DNA of 64,000 bases from Lichenicoccus sp965213775 (GCA_965213775.1 CBDCAC010000005.1:496001-560000); one strand, 5' to 3'; counted from the stretch's first letter, positions 25,266 through 33,682 are shown. Numbers and translations are program-made. The notes: generated from the sequence alone by a model not told the origin.

Positions 25266-26297
25266 ATGAACATGAAACGCATGCGAGGCCGCAACCATCG
25301 TCCGGGAGGCGGCAGCGGCGGTGGCGGCGGCAGCCCGATACGGCACCATAACGGCCAGATCCCGCTGAACCGCAACCACGTCTTCGACAGCAACGGCCCG
25401 GATCTGCGCATACGCGGCACCGCGCAGCAGCTGTTCGAGAAGTATCTGCAGCTCGGGCGCGACGCCACCAGCTCCGGCGACCGCGTGATGGCGGAGGGCT
25501 ACTTCCAGCACGCCGAGCATTACTTCCGCATCCTCAACGCGATCGCCCAGGCCAGCCAGCAGGGTCAGGGCGTGCAGCATGGCGGCTACCCGAACAACAA
25601 CCAGCAGCGCGGGCGGGTCGGCGACGAGCAGGATGGCGACGACCGCGGCACCGAGGACCCGCTGATCACCGGCAGCACGCCGCAGCCGCAGATCATCGAC
25701 CGTCACGGCGGCGAACGCCAGGCGGGCGAGCGCCAGGGTGGGGAGCGCCCGGGTGGTGAGCGCCAGGGTGGGGAGCGACAGGGTGGGGAGCGCCAGGGTG
25801 GTGAGCGACAGGGTGGGGAGCGCCAAGCGGGCGAGCGTCAGCACTACGAGCGGCAGGGCTACGAACGCCACCAGAACGTCGAGCGCCAGGCGACCGATGT
25901 GCAGGGTGGCCAGAGCCCCTCGGAGCGGCAGGAACGGCAGGGATCCCAGTTCCAGGCGGTCCAGCCTGGGCCGGTGCAGCCTGAACCCGCCCCGCCCGAG
26001 AGGTCGCGCGGCCAGCCCGCCCAGCACCAGGCGGCGCAGGGCGACGTTGCCGACGGCCAACCGGTCGAACGGCCGCCAGTTGAACGGCCGCCAGTTGAAC
26101 GGCCGCCGGTTGAACGGGCGGCTGTCGAACGTGCCGCGTCCGACAGGCCGGCCGGCGAGCCGCGCCGCGAGCGCGCGCCGCGCCAGCCGCGCGAGCGGGC
26201 GCCCGCAGCTCCGGTCGTCGTGACGCCGGTTCCAGCCGCGGCGGTCGCGCCGGAAGCCGCGCAGCCCGAGAGCGAGCTGAACGGCGCCGGCACCTGA
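25266..26297 (+). CDS. DUF4167 protein with Gly-Glu-Arg-Gln and Val-Glu-Arg-Pro repeats
   Basis: 343 residues. The N-terminal 100 residues are the conserved DUF4167 region (MKRMRGRNHRP, a Gly run, then DSNGPDLRIRGTAQQLFEKY and AEGYFQHAEHYFRILNAIA). This family is alphaproteobacterial and commonly next to prmC; its basic start suggests RNA or ribosome contact, which is not shown here. Residues about 148-205 are (G/A)GERQ-type pentapeptide repeats, 265-290 are VERPP/VERAA repeats, and the end is Pro/Ala-rich. The middle and C-terminal parts are probably disordered. Confidence 0.85.
   Translation: MNMKRMRGRNHRPGGGSGGGGGSPIRHHNGQIPLNRNHVFDSNGPDLRIRGTAQQLFEKYLQLGRDATSSGDRVMAEGYFQHAEHYFRILNAIAQASQQGQGVQHGGYPNNNQQRGRVGDEQDGDDRGTEDPLITGSTPQPQIIDRHGGERQAGERQGGERPGGERQGGERQGGERQGGERQGGERQAGERQHYERQGYERHQNVERQATDVQGGQSPSERQERQGSQFQAVQPGPVQPEPAPPERSRGQPAQHQAAQGDVADGQPVERPPVERPPVERPPVERAAVERAASDRPAGEPRRERAPRQPRERAPAAPVVVTPVPAAAVAPEAAQPESELNGAGT
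25709..25842 (+). repeat. 15-bp coding tandem repeats
   Basis: About eight units of a 15-base repeat with the core GGTGGGGAGCGCCAG encode (G/A)GERQ pentapeptides inside the DUF4167 gene. A second array, with core GAACGGCCGCCAGTT, lies at about 26062-26130 and encodes VERPP/VERAA. Unit length keeps the frame, so copy number could vary without frameshift. Confidence 0.85.
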
Positions 26298-26307
26298 GGG
26301 TGGCCGA

Positions 26308-27402
26308 TCATCCCGGCGGATGGGCCGGGTCGATCAGCACCCGGGTGCGCGGCAGCGCCTCGGGACATTCCTGCTGCAAGAACAGCAGCATCCTCTCGCG
26401 CACCTCGCATCGCAGGTCCCAGGTCTGCGGCGCGTTGCGCGCGCTGACCAGCATGCGGACCTGCACCGCGTGCTCGGTGGCGTCGCTCACCTGCAGGTTG
26501 ACCACCTTGCCGTCCCATAGCGGGCTCTCCTTGACGATCTCGAGCAGCTTGCCGCGCATGCGCTCGACCGGGACGCGGTAGTCGAGGAAGAAGAACACCG
26601 ACCCGATCAGGGAGGCGGAATTGTGCGTCCAGTTCTGGAAAGGCCGCTCCAGGAAGTAGGAGATCGGCAGGATCATCCGCCGCCAGTCCCACAGCCGCAC
26701 CACCACGTAGGTCGAGGTGATTTCCTCGATCCAGCCCCACTCGCCCTCGACGATGACCGCATCCTCCATTCGGATCGGCTGGGTGATGGCGATCTGCACG
26801 CCGGCGATCAGGTTGGTCAGCAGCGGACGCGCGGCCAGGCCCACGATCAGCGAGGCGGCGCCGGCGGAGGCGAACAGGCTGACCCCGTACTGACGCACCG
26901 GGGCGAAGGTCATCAGCGCGGCCGAGACCGCGACCGTGAAGATCAGGATGTCGGCGGCACGGCGCAGGATGCCGACCTGGGTGATGTGCTTGCGGGCGAG
27001 GAGGTTGTCCTCCTCTCCGGTCTTGAACCGCGACAGGTAGCCGTCGCTCAGGATGCGCACCGCGGTGCCGGCGCCCCAGCCCAGCAGCAGCACCAGCGCC
27101 ACCAGCAGGGCCTGCTCGGCCGCCGAGAACCAGGCATCGGGCAGCCCCGCCGCCGGCAGCGCCGAACCCACCGCGACGATGACGATGAAGCCGCGCATCG
27201 GCCGGCGCATGCCGCGTGCGAACAGCCGCACGAAGGCGCCGCGTTCCCCTGGAAAGCGCAGGAACAGGCTGGTGATCACGCCGCTCAGCAGCAGCCCCAG
27301 CACCGCCACCACCAGCAGCACGATCGCCGAGGCGAGCAGCGGCGGCGCCCAGTTCAGCCACTGCCGGAAGTCCACGATGAAGGTCAGCAGATGATCGTGC
27401 AT
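26308..27402 (-). CDS. MscS-family mechanosensitive channel
   Basis: 364 residues from ATG 27402. Helices at about 20-45, 65-85, 100-120 and 150-170 precede the pore-lining helix LFASAGAASLIVGLAARPLL (about 184-203), rich in Gly and Ala as in MscS TM3. The soluble beta domain follows (GEWGWIEEITSTYVVVRLWD), with WDWRRMILPISYFLERPF. Releases solutes on hypo-osmotic shock. Ends ten bases from the DUF4167 gene, convergent. Confidence 0.9.
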   Translation of the reverse strand: MHDHLLTFIVDFRQWLNWAPPLLASAIVLLVVAVLGLLLSGVITSLFLRFPGERGAFVRLFARGMRRPMRGFIVIVAVGSALPAAGLPDAWFSAAEQALLVALVLLLGWGAGTAVRILSDGYLSRFKTGEEDNLLARKHITQVGILRRAADILIFTVAVSAALMTFAPVRQYGVSLFASAGAASLIVGLAARPLLTNLIAGVQIAITQPIRMEDAVIVEGEWGWIEEITSTYVVVRLWDWRRMILPISYFLERPFQNWTHNSASLIGSVFFFLDYRVPVERMRGKLLEIVKESPLWDGKVVNLQVSDATEHAVQVRMLVSARNAPQTWDLRCEVRERMLLFLQQECPEALPRTRVLIDPAHPPG

Positions 27403-27509
27403 CGTTGTACTGGTACAACCGACCGGGTGCGGTGCAAACCGGGCGGCTGCGGTTGACTCGCTCCGGGGCTGTCGATATCTCACCGCCTCCCGGCGCGACG
27501 CACCCGTGC

Positions 27510-27584
27510 GGCGGCGTAGCTCAGCGGTAGAGCAGGGGAATCATAATCCCTTGGTCGGCGGTTCAAATCCGTCCGCCGCTACCA
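27510..27584 (+). tRNA. tRNA-Met (CAT)
   Basis: A 75-base cloverleaf: acceptor GGCGGCG pairs with CGCCGCT, the D arm is GCTC-AGCGGTA-GAGC, the anticodon arm is GGGGA-ATCATAA-TCCCT with anticodon CAT, the T arm is GGCGG-TTCAAAT-CCGTC, and ACCA is encoded at the 3' end. The overall form fits elongator methionine tRNA. The lysidine-modified isoleucine tRNA also has a CAT anticodon and is the alternative. The initiator type is unlikely because the G run before the anticodon loop lacks the three G-C pairs of initiators. Confidence 0.93.
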
Positions 27585-27672
27585 TCGCGCCGGGATCGGT
27601 GGCGGCCTCGCGGCCCAGCCGTGCGAACCGCGCCGAGCCGCGGGCGTTGCGCCTCGCAGGGGAGATCAGCTC

Positions 27673-28008
27673 ATGTCCAGGACCAGGCCGTCGATTTGGC
27701 ACAGCATCGTCGGCATCGGCTTCGCCGCCGCCGGGATCAGCAAGCTGGTCGCCCTGGAGCCGCAGGAGAAGCTGTTCCGGAGCTGGGGCTGGAGCCGCCA
27801 GGACATGCAGACCATCGGCGCCTCCGAGCTGCTCGGCGCCGCCCTGATCATGACCGGCTCGACGCAGCGCCTCGGCGCGGCGCTGCTCTCCGCCTCGTCG
27901 CTGTGCATCTTCACCACCGAACTGCGCCACGGCGACGACGCGCTGGTGACGCCGCGCCTGGGCATGCTGGCCGCCGCCGTCACCGGGTTCTGGCGCCGCG
28001 CCGGCTGA
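27673..28008 (+). CDS. DoxX-like small membrane protein
   Basis: 111 residues with four hydrophobic segments (SIVGIGFAAAGISKLVAL, IGASELLGAALIMTG, LGAALLSASSLCIFTTEL, GMLAAAVTGFW). The first helix with GISKL and the second with GASELLG fit the DoxX/SURF4-like family of four-helix inner-membrane proteins. Biochemical role unknown. GGGGAGAT before ATG 27673 is the ribosome-binding site. Confidence 0.75.
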   Translation: MSRTRPSIWHSIVGIGFAAAGISKLVALEPQEKLFRSWGWSRQDMQTIGASELLGAALIMTGSTQRLGAALLSASSLCIFTTELRHGDDALVTPRLGMLAAAVTGFWRRAG

Positions 28009-28015
28009 ACCGCGA

Positions 28016-28273
28016 TCAGTCCGGCCCGTCCCTGAGCCGCAGTCGGATCACGCCGCGCGCGGCGTCGGGCTCGACCGGGCGACCCTTGCGCAGGATCTCG
28101 ATGCGGCGCTCGCACGACAGCGCGAAGGCGACGACGCGTACACGCTGCATCAGGCCCTGCCATCGCGGCGCGAGGGCGCGGGCGACCTCGCTCGGACAGA
28201 TCGACTTGCCGGCGCCGCGCGCCGCCACCTGGCGCAGCAGCTCGTCGCGGATCTGATCGTCATCGATGGTCAT
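28016..28273 (-). CDS. DUF3253 protein
   Basis: 85 residues, winged-helix-like. The family pattern is clear: DELLRQVAARGAGKSICPSE, VARALAPRWQGLMQRVR, VVAFALSCERRIEILRKGRP, and GVIRLRL. DUF3253 proteins are small, widespread in proteobacteria and of unknown function; the fold suggests nucleic acid binding. Convergent with the DoxX gene, seven bases apart. A type II repeat lies just upstream. Confidence 0.85.
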   Translation of the reverse strand: MTIDDDQIRDELLRQVAARGAGKSICPSEVARALAPRWQGLMQRVRVVAFALSCERRIEILRKGRPVEPDAARGVIRLRLRDGPD

Positions 28274-28303
28274 ACTGCCGGCTTAAAGACTGACGGTTGG
28301 GAA

Positions 28304-28419
28304 GCAAGGCTGGGCTCTGCCCAGACCCGCCAAAGGCCTCGGCCTTTGGAAACCAACTTAAATAGATGGATTCCCAAGGCTTCGCCTTGAGCGGGTCCAG
28401 GGCAGGGCCCTGGCCTTGC
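28304..28419. repeat. type II multi-hairpin repeat, full copy
   Basis: 116 bases bounded by GCAAGG and CCTTGC. Hairpins: CTGGGCTCTGCCCAG, CCAAAGGCCTCGGCCTTTGG, centre CTTAAATAG, CAAGGCTTCGCCTTG, and CCAGGGCAGGGCCCTGG. ACCCGC on the left pairs with GCGGGT on the right. The architecture equals the type I repeat but the hairpin sequences differ. It is the near-exact reverse complement of the copy at 38397-38513. Located between DUF3253 and the EAL gene. Confidence 0.9.
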
Positions 28420-28456
28420 ATGGATCGCATGCAGAGACCGTCGGTATCGCCCGCGA

Positions 28457-29215
28457 CTACCGCACCCGCTCTACGGCCGGCGTCGCGGGCCCGAACCATG
28501 ACCCCACCCCGCCGTCGCAGCCGGCCTGCAGCAGCCGAAGATGCTGCAGCTCGGTCTCGATGCCGTCGGCGAGCCAGAGCAGTCCGAGCGCGTGCGCGCT
28601 CAGGCCCAGCCCGCGCAGGAAGCCGGCGTCGCTGTCCTGCTCTCCCAGCTCTCGGGTCAGCGCCTGGTCCAGCTTGACGCCGGAGAGCAGCCCGGCGATG
28701 CCGCGCCGGCGCAGCAGCGTGAGGCTGGAGACGCCGCTGCCGAACCCGCCCAGCACCACGCCCACGCCGATGTCGCGCAGCGCCGCCAGCGTGTAGAGCA
28801 TGTCCAGCTCGTCGGTCTTCAGGCTGTCCTCGCTCAGTTCCAGCTCCAGCCGCTCCGGCGCCAGGCCGCTCTCGCACAGGATCTCGCCGATCAGCGGCGC
28901 CAACATGCCCGACGCCGCCTGCGCCTCGGTGATGCGCAGCGACAGCAGCGGCGCTGCCAGCTTGCCGTGGCCGGCCGCGAACCCGCAGGCCTCGCGCAGC
29001 ATCGCCCGGTCGAGCCCGGCCTCGCGGACCGGTACCAGCCCGCGGCTCAGCCTCGGCCAGCTTCGCATCACCGTCACCTCGAGCGCCATCGGGCTGCGGT
29101 CGTGCAGGCGGCAGCGCGGCTGGAACAGCAGCTCCGAGGCTGCGCGGCCGGCGCCGTGCTCCCGTCCGCGGACGGGGAGGAGGAGGGGTATGTCCCCGGC
29201 AAACGATCCCGACAC
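28457..29215 (-). CDS. degenerate EAL-domain protein
   Basis: 252 residues from GTG 29215. The chain aligns by eye with c-di-GMP phosphodiesterase EAL domains: ELLFQPRCRL (usual YQP), LEVTVMRSW (where EALxRW is expected), RLELELSEDSLK (usual ELTE), and VVLGGFGSGVSSLTLLRR (usual LDDFGTG). GVKLDQALT and ADGIETELQHLRLLQAGCDG (usual GVET/QGCD) follow. The EAL glutamate and the DD pair are absent, so phosphodiesterase activity is not expected. It may bind c-di-GMP or act by protein contact. No GGDEF domain is attached. Confidence 0.78.
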   Translation of the reverse strand: MSGSFAGDIPLLLPVRGREHGAGRAASELLFQPRCRLHDRSPMALEVTVMRSWPRLSRGLVPVREAGLDRAMLREACGFAAGHGKLAAPLLSLRITEAQAASGMLAPLIGEILCESGLAPERLELELSEDSLKTDELDMLYTLAALRDIGVGVVLGGFGSGVSSLTLLRRRGIAGLLSGVKLDQALTRELGEQDSDAGFLRGLGLSAHALGLLWLADGIETELQHLRLLQAGCDGGVGSWFGPATPAVERVR

Positions 29216-29342
29216 GTGGCGATACCCCGATCCCGATCCTTGCGGAACAGAATGCAGGCATAATCGTCACCAACGGATGAACGGCAGCGCGTTGATCGCA
29301 TCGTGCGGAGCGCGTCGATCGCACCGGGCGAGCGGCGGCCCG

Positions 29343-30374
29343 CTACGTCAGCCGCTGCTTGATCGCCTCGGTTAGGGTGCGGGTATCGGCAGTGCCGCCG
29401 AGATCGCGGGTGCGCACGCCGGCGGTAAGCACGGTGTCGTTGATCGCCGAGGTCAGCCGCCCGGCGAGGTCGCCGCGTCCGACATGCTGCAGCATGATCT
29501 CGGAGGCGAGCAGCAGGGCGAGCGGGTTGGCGATGCCCTTGCCGGCGATGTCGGGCGCTGAGCCGTGCACCGCCTCGAAGATCGCGGCCTCGTCGCCGAT
29601 ATTGGCACCCGGCGCCATGCCGAGGCCGCCGATCAGGCCCGCGATCAGGTCGGACAGGATGTCGCCGAACAGGTTGGTGGTGACGATCACGTCGTACTGC
29701 CACGGATCGAGCACGAGCTGCATCGCGCAGGCATCGACGATGCGGTCGTTCATCTCGACGCGGCCCTCGTACTCGTGGGCGACCTCGCGGCCGACATCGA
29801 GAAACAGGCCGGTCAACGCCTTGAGGATGTTGGCCTTGTGCACGATCGTCACCTTCTTGCGGCCGTTCCTGACCGCGTAGTCGAAGGCATAGCGCACGAT
29901 GCGTCGGCACTCGGTGCGGGTGTTGAAGCCCGAGGCGATCGCGACCGCCCTCGGATCCGCGCCGATCGGCAGGTAGTGCTCCATCGCGGCGTAGAAGCCC
30001 TCGAGGTTCTCGCGGATCAGCACGATGTCGATGGCCTCGTAGCGTCCGCCGGTGATCAGCGTGCGTGCCGGGCGCAGGTTGGCGTAGAGCCCGAATTCCT
30101 GACGCAGCGTCACGTTGATCGAGCGGAAGCCGCCGCCGACCGGCGTGGTCAGCGGGCCTTTCAGGGCGAGCCCGGTGCGGCGGATGCTCGCGATGGTCTT
30201 CGCCGGCAGCGGATCGTGGGAGTCCGCGAGTGCCGCGACGCCGGCGAGCTGGGTGTCCCACTCGAACGGCGCGCCGAGCGCGGCCAGGATGTCGGTGACG
30301 GCCGCGACGATCTCCGGCCCGATGCCGTCGCCCGGGATCAGCGTCGCCGGGATCTTGCTGCCGGTGTGGCTCAT
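29343..30374 (-). CDS. NAD-dependent isocitrate dehydrogenase (IDH/IPMDH family)
   Basis: 343 residues from ATG 30374 (SHTGSKIPATLIPGDGIGPE). The beta-decarboxylating dehydrogenase fold has substrate-site Arg residues in LRQEFGLYANLRPAR and IRENLEGFYAAMEH (about 116-129). The catalytic Lys lies in VHKANILK and metal-binding Asp residues in TTNLFGDILSD (about 232-242). The NAD-binding GSAPDIAGKGIANP fits isocitrate over isopropylmalate specificity, since IPMDH has a shorter active-site loop. Homoisocitrate or tartrate dehydrogenase are alternatives. Its start overlaps the pepP stop by four bases, so the two are coupled. Confidence 0.82.
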   Translation of the reverse strand: MSHTGSKIPATLIPGDGIGPEIVAAVTDILAALGAPFEWDTQLAGVAALADSHDPLPAKTIASIRRTGLALKGPLTTPVGGGFRSINVTLRQEFGLYANLRPARTLITGGRYEAIDIVLIRENLEGFYAAMEHYLPIGADPRAVAIASGFNTRTECRRIVRYAFDYAVRNGRKKVTIVHKANILKALTGLFLDVGREVAHEYEGRVEMNDRIVDACAMQLVLDPWQYDVIVTTNLFGDILSDLIAGLIGGLGMAPGANIGDEAAIFEAVHGSAPDIAGKGIANPLALLLASEIMLQHVGRGDLAGRLTSAINDTVLTAGVRTRDLGGTADTRTLTEAIKQRLT

Positions 30375-32212
30375 CGGGTCGCTCCTGGACTGGTCGTGGG
30401 CTCGTCGTCGATGATCGGGGCGCAGGCCCGGTGCAGCCAGTCGCGCGCCGCCTCCTCGAGGGACGGCCCGATCTCCTCGCACACCCTCGCGTGGTAGGCG
30501 TCGACCCAGCGGCGCTCCGCCGCGCTCAGCAGCCGCGAGTCGATCAGCCTGCGCTCGAACGGAGCCAGCGTCAGGGTCTCGAACGACAGGAACGGCTTGT
30601 GCGCGTCCGGGAACGCCGCCTCGCGCACCAGCAGCAGGTTCTCCAGCCTGATGCCGTACGCCCCGGGGCGGTAGTAGCCGGGCTCGTCGGACAGGATCAT
30701 GCCGGCCTCCACCGGCACCGGCTGGCCGCGCGGATGGATGCCGCACGGGCCCTCATGCACCGACAGGTAGCTGCCGATGCCGTGTCCGGTGCCGTGGTCG
30801 TAGTCGAGCCCCGCCTGCCACAGGGCCGTGCGCGCCAGCGCATCCAGGCGCGGGCCGGCGGTGCCGGCGGGAAAGGCGGCGGCGGCGATGGCGATGTGGC
30901 CCTGCAGCACCCGGGTGAAATAATCGCGCACCTGGTCGGGCGGCAGGCCCGGACCGGTCCAGACGGTGCGGGTGACGTCGGTGGTGCCGTCCGGATACTG
31001 GCCGCCGCTATCGATCAGGAACACCTCGTCGGGCCGCAGCAGGCGGTCGCTCTCGGGGGTGACGCGGTAGTGGATGATCGCGCCGTTCGGCCCAGAGCCG
31101 GCGATCGCGGGGAAGCTCTCGCCGCGATACAGCGGCGAGGCGGCGCGGAAGCGGTCCAGCTTCGCCGCCGCCTGGCTCTCGCTGCTGCCCGCGCCGTTCC
31201 GGTCCAGCCAGTGCAGGAAGCGGCACAGTGCGACGCCGTCGCGCTGATGCGCCGCGCGGGCACCGTGCTGCTCCACGGCGTTCTTGCGCGCCTTGGGCAG
31301 CAGGCAGGGATCGGGCGCCGCGCTGACGGTGGCGCCGGCCTCGGCGAGGCGCTGGGCGAACCACACGGCGCTGCCGCCAGGATCGAGCCGGACGGTGCGG
31401 CCGCCGAGGCCCGCGAGGGCGCCGGCGAGGGCGTCCGGCGGCTCGAGCTGCACCGCATTGCCCAGCCACTGCCTGGTCTGCGGCCCGATCTTGCGCGGGT
31501 CCATGAACAGGGTGACGCTCTCGTCGTCGCGAAGCAGCGCGAAGCCGAGCGCCACCGGGGTGAACGGCACGTCCCCGCCGCGCAGGTTGAGCAGCCAGGC
31601 GATGGAGGCCGGATCGGTCAGCACCGCGGCGTGCTCGCCGCGGCCGCGCAAGATGGCGGCGATCTCGGCGCGCTTCTCGGCACCCTCGCGTCCCGCGTGA
31701 TCCAACGCGTGCGGCAGCGCCGGCTGCAGCGGCGCCGGCGGCCGGTCGCTCCAGATCGGGTCGACCGGGTTGGCGCCGAGCGGCACCAGCGTGATCCCGG
31801 GACCGGCGAAGCGCGCCAGCTGCTCCTGGCTGACCAGCCGGGGGTCGTAGCCGATCGAGGCAGGGCGACCGTCGAGCTGGGCCGCGAGCCACTGCTCCGG
31901 CGGCGTCTCGATCAGGTGCTGGCGGCTCCACAGCGCCGGATCGGTCTGTGCGGCGAGCTGCAGCACGTAGCGCCCGTCGGAGAACACCGCTGCCCGGTCG
32001 TGCAGCACGATGGCGAGCCCGGCGCTGCCGGTGAAGCCGGTCAGCCAGGCGAGGCGCTCGGCGCTCGGCGCCAGGTTCTCGGCGAGATGCTCGTCGCCGT
32101 GCGGCAGGATGAAGCCGTCCAGCCCGGCCAGGTGCAGCGCGGCGCGCAGCCGCTCGAGCTTGTCCCCAGGCTTCAGATCCCCAGGCTTCAGATCCCCAGG
32201 CTTCAGATCCAT
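30371..32212 (-). CDS. pepP: Xaa-Pro aminopeptidase (aminopeptidase P, M24B)
   Basis: 613 residues, the long aminopeptidase P form with two N-terminal creatinase-like domains and a C-terminal pita-bread domain. Metal ligands: two Asp in FLIDSGGQYPDGTTDVTRT (about 398-416), His in HGTGHGIGSYLSVHEGP (about 484-500), and Glu in LSDEPGYY and RLENLL. Removes N-terminal residues before proline. The first residues are a threefold DLKPG repeat from a 15-bp tandem array. Fourth gene of the uvrD-prmA-GNAT-pepP-IDH operon. Confidence 0.92.
   Translation of the reverse strand: MDLKPGDLKPGDLKPGDKLERLRAALHLAGLDGFILPHGDEHLAENLAPSAERLAWLTGFTGSAGLAIVLHDRAAVFSDGRYVLQLAAQTDPALWSRQHLIETPPEQWLAAQLDGRPASIGYDPRLVSQEQLARFAGPGITLVPLGANPVDPIWSDRPPAPLQPALPHALDHAGREGAEKRAEIAAILRGRGEHAAVLTDPASIAWLLNLRGGDVPFTPVALGFALLRDDESVTLFMDPRKIGPQTRQWLGNAVQLEPPDALAGALAGLGGRTVRLDPGGSAVWFAQRLAEAGATVSAAPDPCLLPKARKNAVEQHGARAAHQRDGVALCRFLHWLDRNGAGSSESQAAAKLDRFRAASPLYRGESFPAIAGSGPNGAIIHYRVTPESDRLLRPDEVFLIDSGGQYPDGTTDVTRTVWTGPGLPPDQVRDYFTRVLQGHIAIAAAAFPAGTAGPRLDALARTALWQAGLDYDHGTGHGIGSYLSVHEGPCGIHPRGQPVPVEAGMILSDEPGYYRPGAYGIRLENLLLVREAAFPDAHKPFLSFETLTLAPFERRLIDSRLLSAAERRWVDAYHARVCEEIGPSLEEAARDWLHRACAPIIDDEPTTSPGATR
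32164..32208 (-). repeat. 15-bp tandem repeat at the pepP start
   Basis: Three perfect units of CCCCAGGCTTCAGAT (plus strand) directly follow the pepP start codon and encode the three DLKPG units. Frame-neutral length variation is possible. The array is 20 bases from a decayed type I hairpin repeat. Confidence 0.95.
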
Positions 32213-32230
32213 GCGTTCGGCCCTCGAAGG

Positions 32231-32284
32231 CTAGGGATCGGGGTCTGGCCCCTGCGGCACCGCCGGGTCAAGTGCCAAGCCCGC
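32231..32284. repeat. decayed half copy of type I repeat
   Basis: About 50 bases similar to the right half of the type I repeat (TAGGGATCGGGGTCTGG, then GCCGGGTCAAG and GCCAAGC), with several mismatches. It supplies the C-terminal codons of the GNAT gene, whose tail LALDPAVPQGPDPDP parallels the slipin tail SALDPLGPAAPNPDS. Confidence 0.65.
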
Positions 32285-32782
32285 ATCATCGAGCCGCTTG
32301 TGCATGAGCAGCAGGTCGAGCCAGCGGTCGAACTTGCGCCCGACCTGCGGCAGCAGCGCTGCGCGGGCGAAGCCGGCGCGCTCGTGCAGCGCGATCGATG
32401 CCGCGTTCTGCGCCTCGATGCCGCCGATCATGACATGCAGGCCGCCGCGCGCCGCCGCCTGCAGCAATGCCTGCAGCAGCGCGCCCCCGACCCCGGCCCG
32501 CCGCGCCGTGCGGTCGACGTAGAGCGAGTGCTCGACGGTGCGCGCGTAGCCCTCGTGCGGCCGGAACCGGCCGTAGGAGCCGAAGCCGACCACCGCCCCC
32601 GCGCGCTCGGCGACCAGCACCGGAAACCCGTCCGCGCGGCGCCCGGCCATCCAGTCGCGACGCGACCCTGGGGTCTCGGGCGTGATCGTCCACAGCGCGG
32701 TGCCCGTGCGGATCGCGTCGTTGGTGATCGCCAGGATCGCCGGCAGGTCCGCCTCGGCGGCCGGACGGATGGTCAGGCTCAC
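32231..32782 (-). CDS. GNAT N-acetyltransferase, phosphinothricin acetyltransferase-like
   Basis: 183 residues from GTG 32782, overlapping the prmA stop (GTGA). The N-terminus SLTIRPAAEADLPAILAITN and the loop TALWTITPETPGSRRDW are typical of the PAT/Bar/YncA group, which acetylates amino groups of small molecules such as phosphinothricin or methionine derivatives. The acetyl-CoA loop is RRAGVGGALLQALL (about 90-103). NAASIALHERAGFA is the usual C-terminal motif. The last 15 residues come from a repeat remnant. True substrate unknown. Confidence 0.85.
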   Translation of the reverse strand: MSLTIRPAAEADLPAILAITNDAIRTGTALWTITPETPGSRRDWMAGRRADGFPVLVAERAGAVVGFGSYGRFRPHEGYARTVEHSLYVDRTARRAGVGGALLQALLQAAARGGLHVMIGGIEAQNAASIALHERAGFARAALLPQVGRKFDRWLDLLLMHKRLDDAGLALDPAVPQGPDPDP

Positions 32783-33672
32783 GGCTTGCGCAGGATCAGG
32801 GTAGCCCAGTCGGCCTCCCGCAGCACCCGCTCCAGGATCAGGCCCTGCCGGCGATGCGCCGACAGCACCAGGCGCACCTGGCTCGCCAGCAGACCGGCCA
32901 GGATGGCGGTGCCGCCGGGCAGCATGTGGCGGGCCATCGGAGCTGCCATCCGGCATAGCGGGCGCGCCAGGATGTTGGCGAACACCAGGTCGTACGGCGC
33001 CCGGGCGCGCACCGCGGCCGCCTGCCAGCCATCGCCGAGGCGGCAGGCCACCAGCCGGTGCAGCCGGTTCTGGGCCGCGTTCTGCGCCGCCACCCGCACC
33101 GACCACGGCTCGAGATCGACCGCCAGCACCGGGCGGCGCAGCAGGGACGCCGCGGCCATCGCCAGGATGCCCGAGCCGCTGCCCAGGTCGAGGATGCGGC
33201 GCGCGCGCCGGTGCGCGACCCGCTCCAGGGCGCGCAGGCAGCCGCGCGTCGAGCCGTGCTCGCCGGAGCCGAACGCCAGCCCGGCATCGAGCACCAGGGT
33301 CAGGCGCGGTCCGCCCGGCGCCGGCGAGGGCAGATGGGTGCCCCGCACCGCGAAGCGGCGCCCGACCCGCTGCTCGGGAAAGGCCTCGCGGGTACGCGAG
33401 AGCCAACCCTCGGCCGCGGTAGGGCTGCGACGCAACGGCGCCGCGACGCCGCTCAGCAGGGCCGCGATCGACAGCGCCGCGTCCAGCGCCGCCTCGCCGG
33501 CGCCCTCGTCCTTGACCCCCTCGATGCGCCACAGCGTCTGCTCGTCGTCGGCCTCGAACAGCCCGACGCTGCGGCAGGCGGCGGCCAGCGCCCGCTCGTA
33601 GGCCTCGACCGCATGCTCGGGCACCGTGACGTGGACGGTCTCGAGCGCGGTCGCGTGCCGACGGCCGCTCAT
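32779..33672 (-). CDS. prmA: ribosomal protein L11 methyltransferase
   Basis: 297 residues. SAM-dependent enzyme that trimethylates ribosomal protein L11. After an N-terminal substrate-recognition domain (1-110), the family motif AFGSGEHGSTRGCL appears at about 131-144; the usual form is FGTGxHPTT, so this copy has GSGEHGST. The SAM loop is ILDLGSGSGILAMAA (about 159-173) and the motif IV equivalent is VFANILARPL. Ten bases after uvrD and overlapping the GNAT gene, so part of one operon. Confidence 0.9.
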   Translation of the reverse strand: MSGRRHATALETVHVTVPEHAVEAYERALAAACRSVGLFEADDEQTLWRIEGVKDEGAGEAALDAALSIAALLSGVAAPLRRSPTAAEGWLSRTREAFPEQRVGRRFAVRGTHLPSPAPGGPRLTLVLDAGLAFGSGEHGSTRGCLRALERVAHRRARRILDLGSGSGILAMAAASLLRRPVLAVDLEPWSVRVAAQNAAQNRLHRLVACRLGDGWQAAAVRARAPYDLVFANILARPLCRMAAPMARHMLPGGTAILAGLLASQVRLVLSAHRRQGLILERVLREADWATLILRKP

Positions 33673-33682
33673 GCGGGCACGC

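Noticed and set aside
25709..26130. CRISPR-like array
   Set aside because: Regular repeats, but contiguous 15-base units without spacers, in frame within a protein gene.
27510..27584. tRNA as an integration site (att) for a mobile element
   Set aside because: No integrase and no partial tRNA repeat found nearby.
29074..30261. Plus-1 frame protein overlapping IDH
   Set aside because: Arg/Pro-rich shadow; the IDH frame carries all family motifs.
30431..33601. Long plus-strand open frame (about 1,050 codons)
   Set aside because: Antisense to pepP, GNAT and prmA, which have complete motifs. No start signal or domain.
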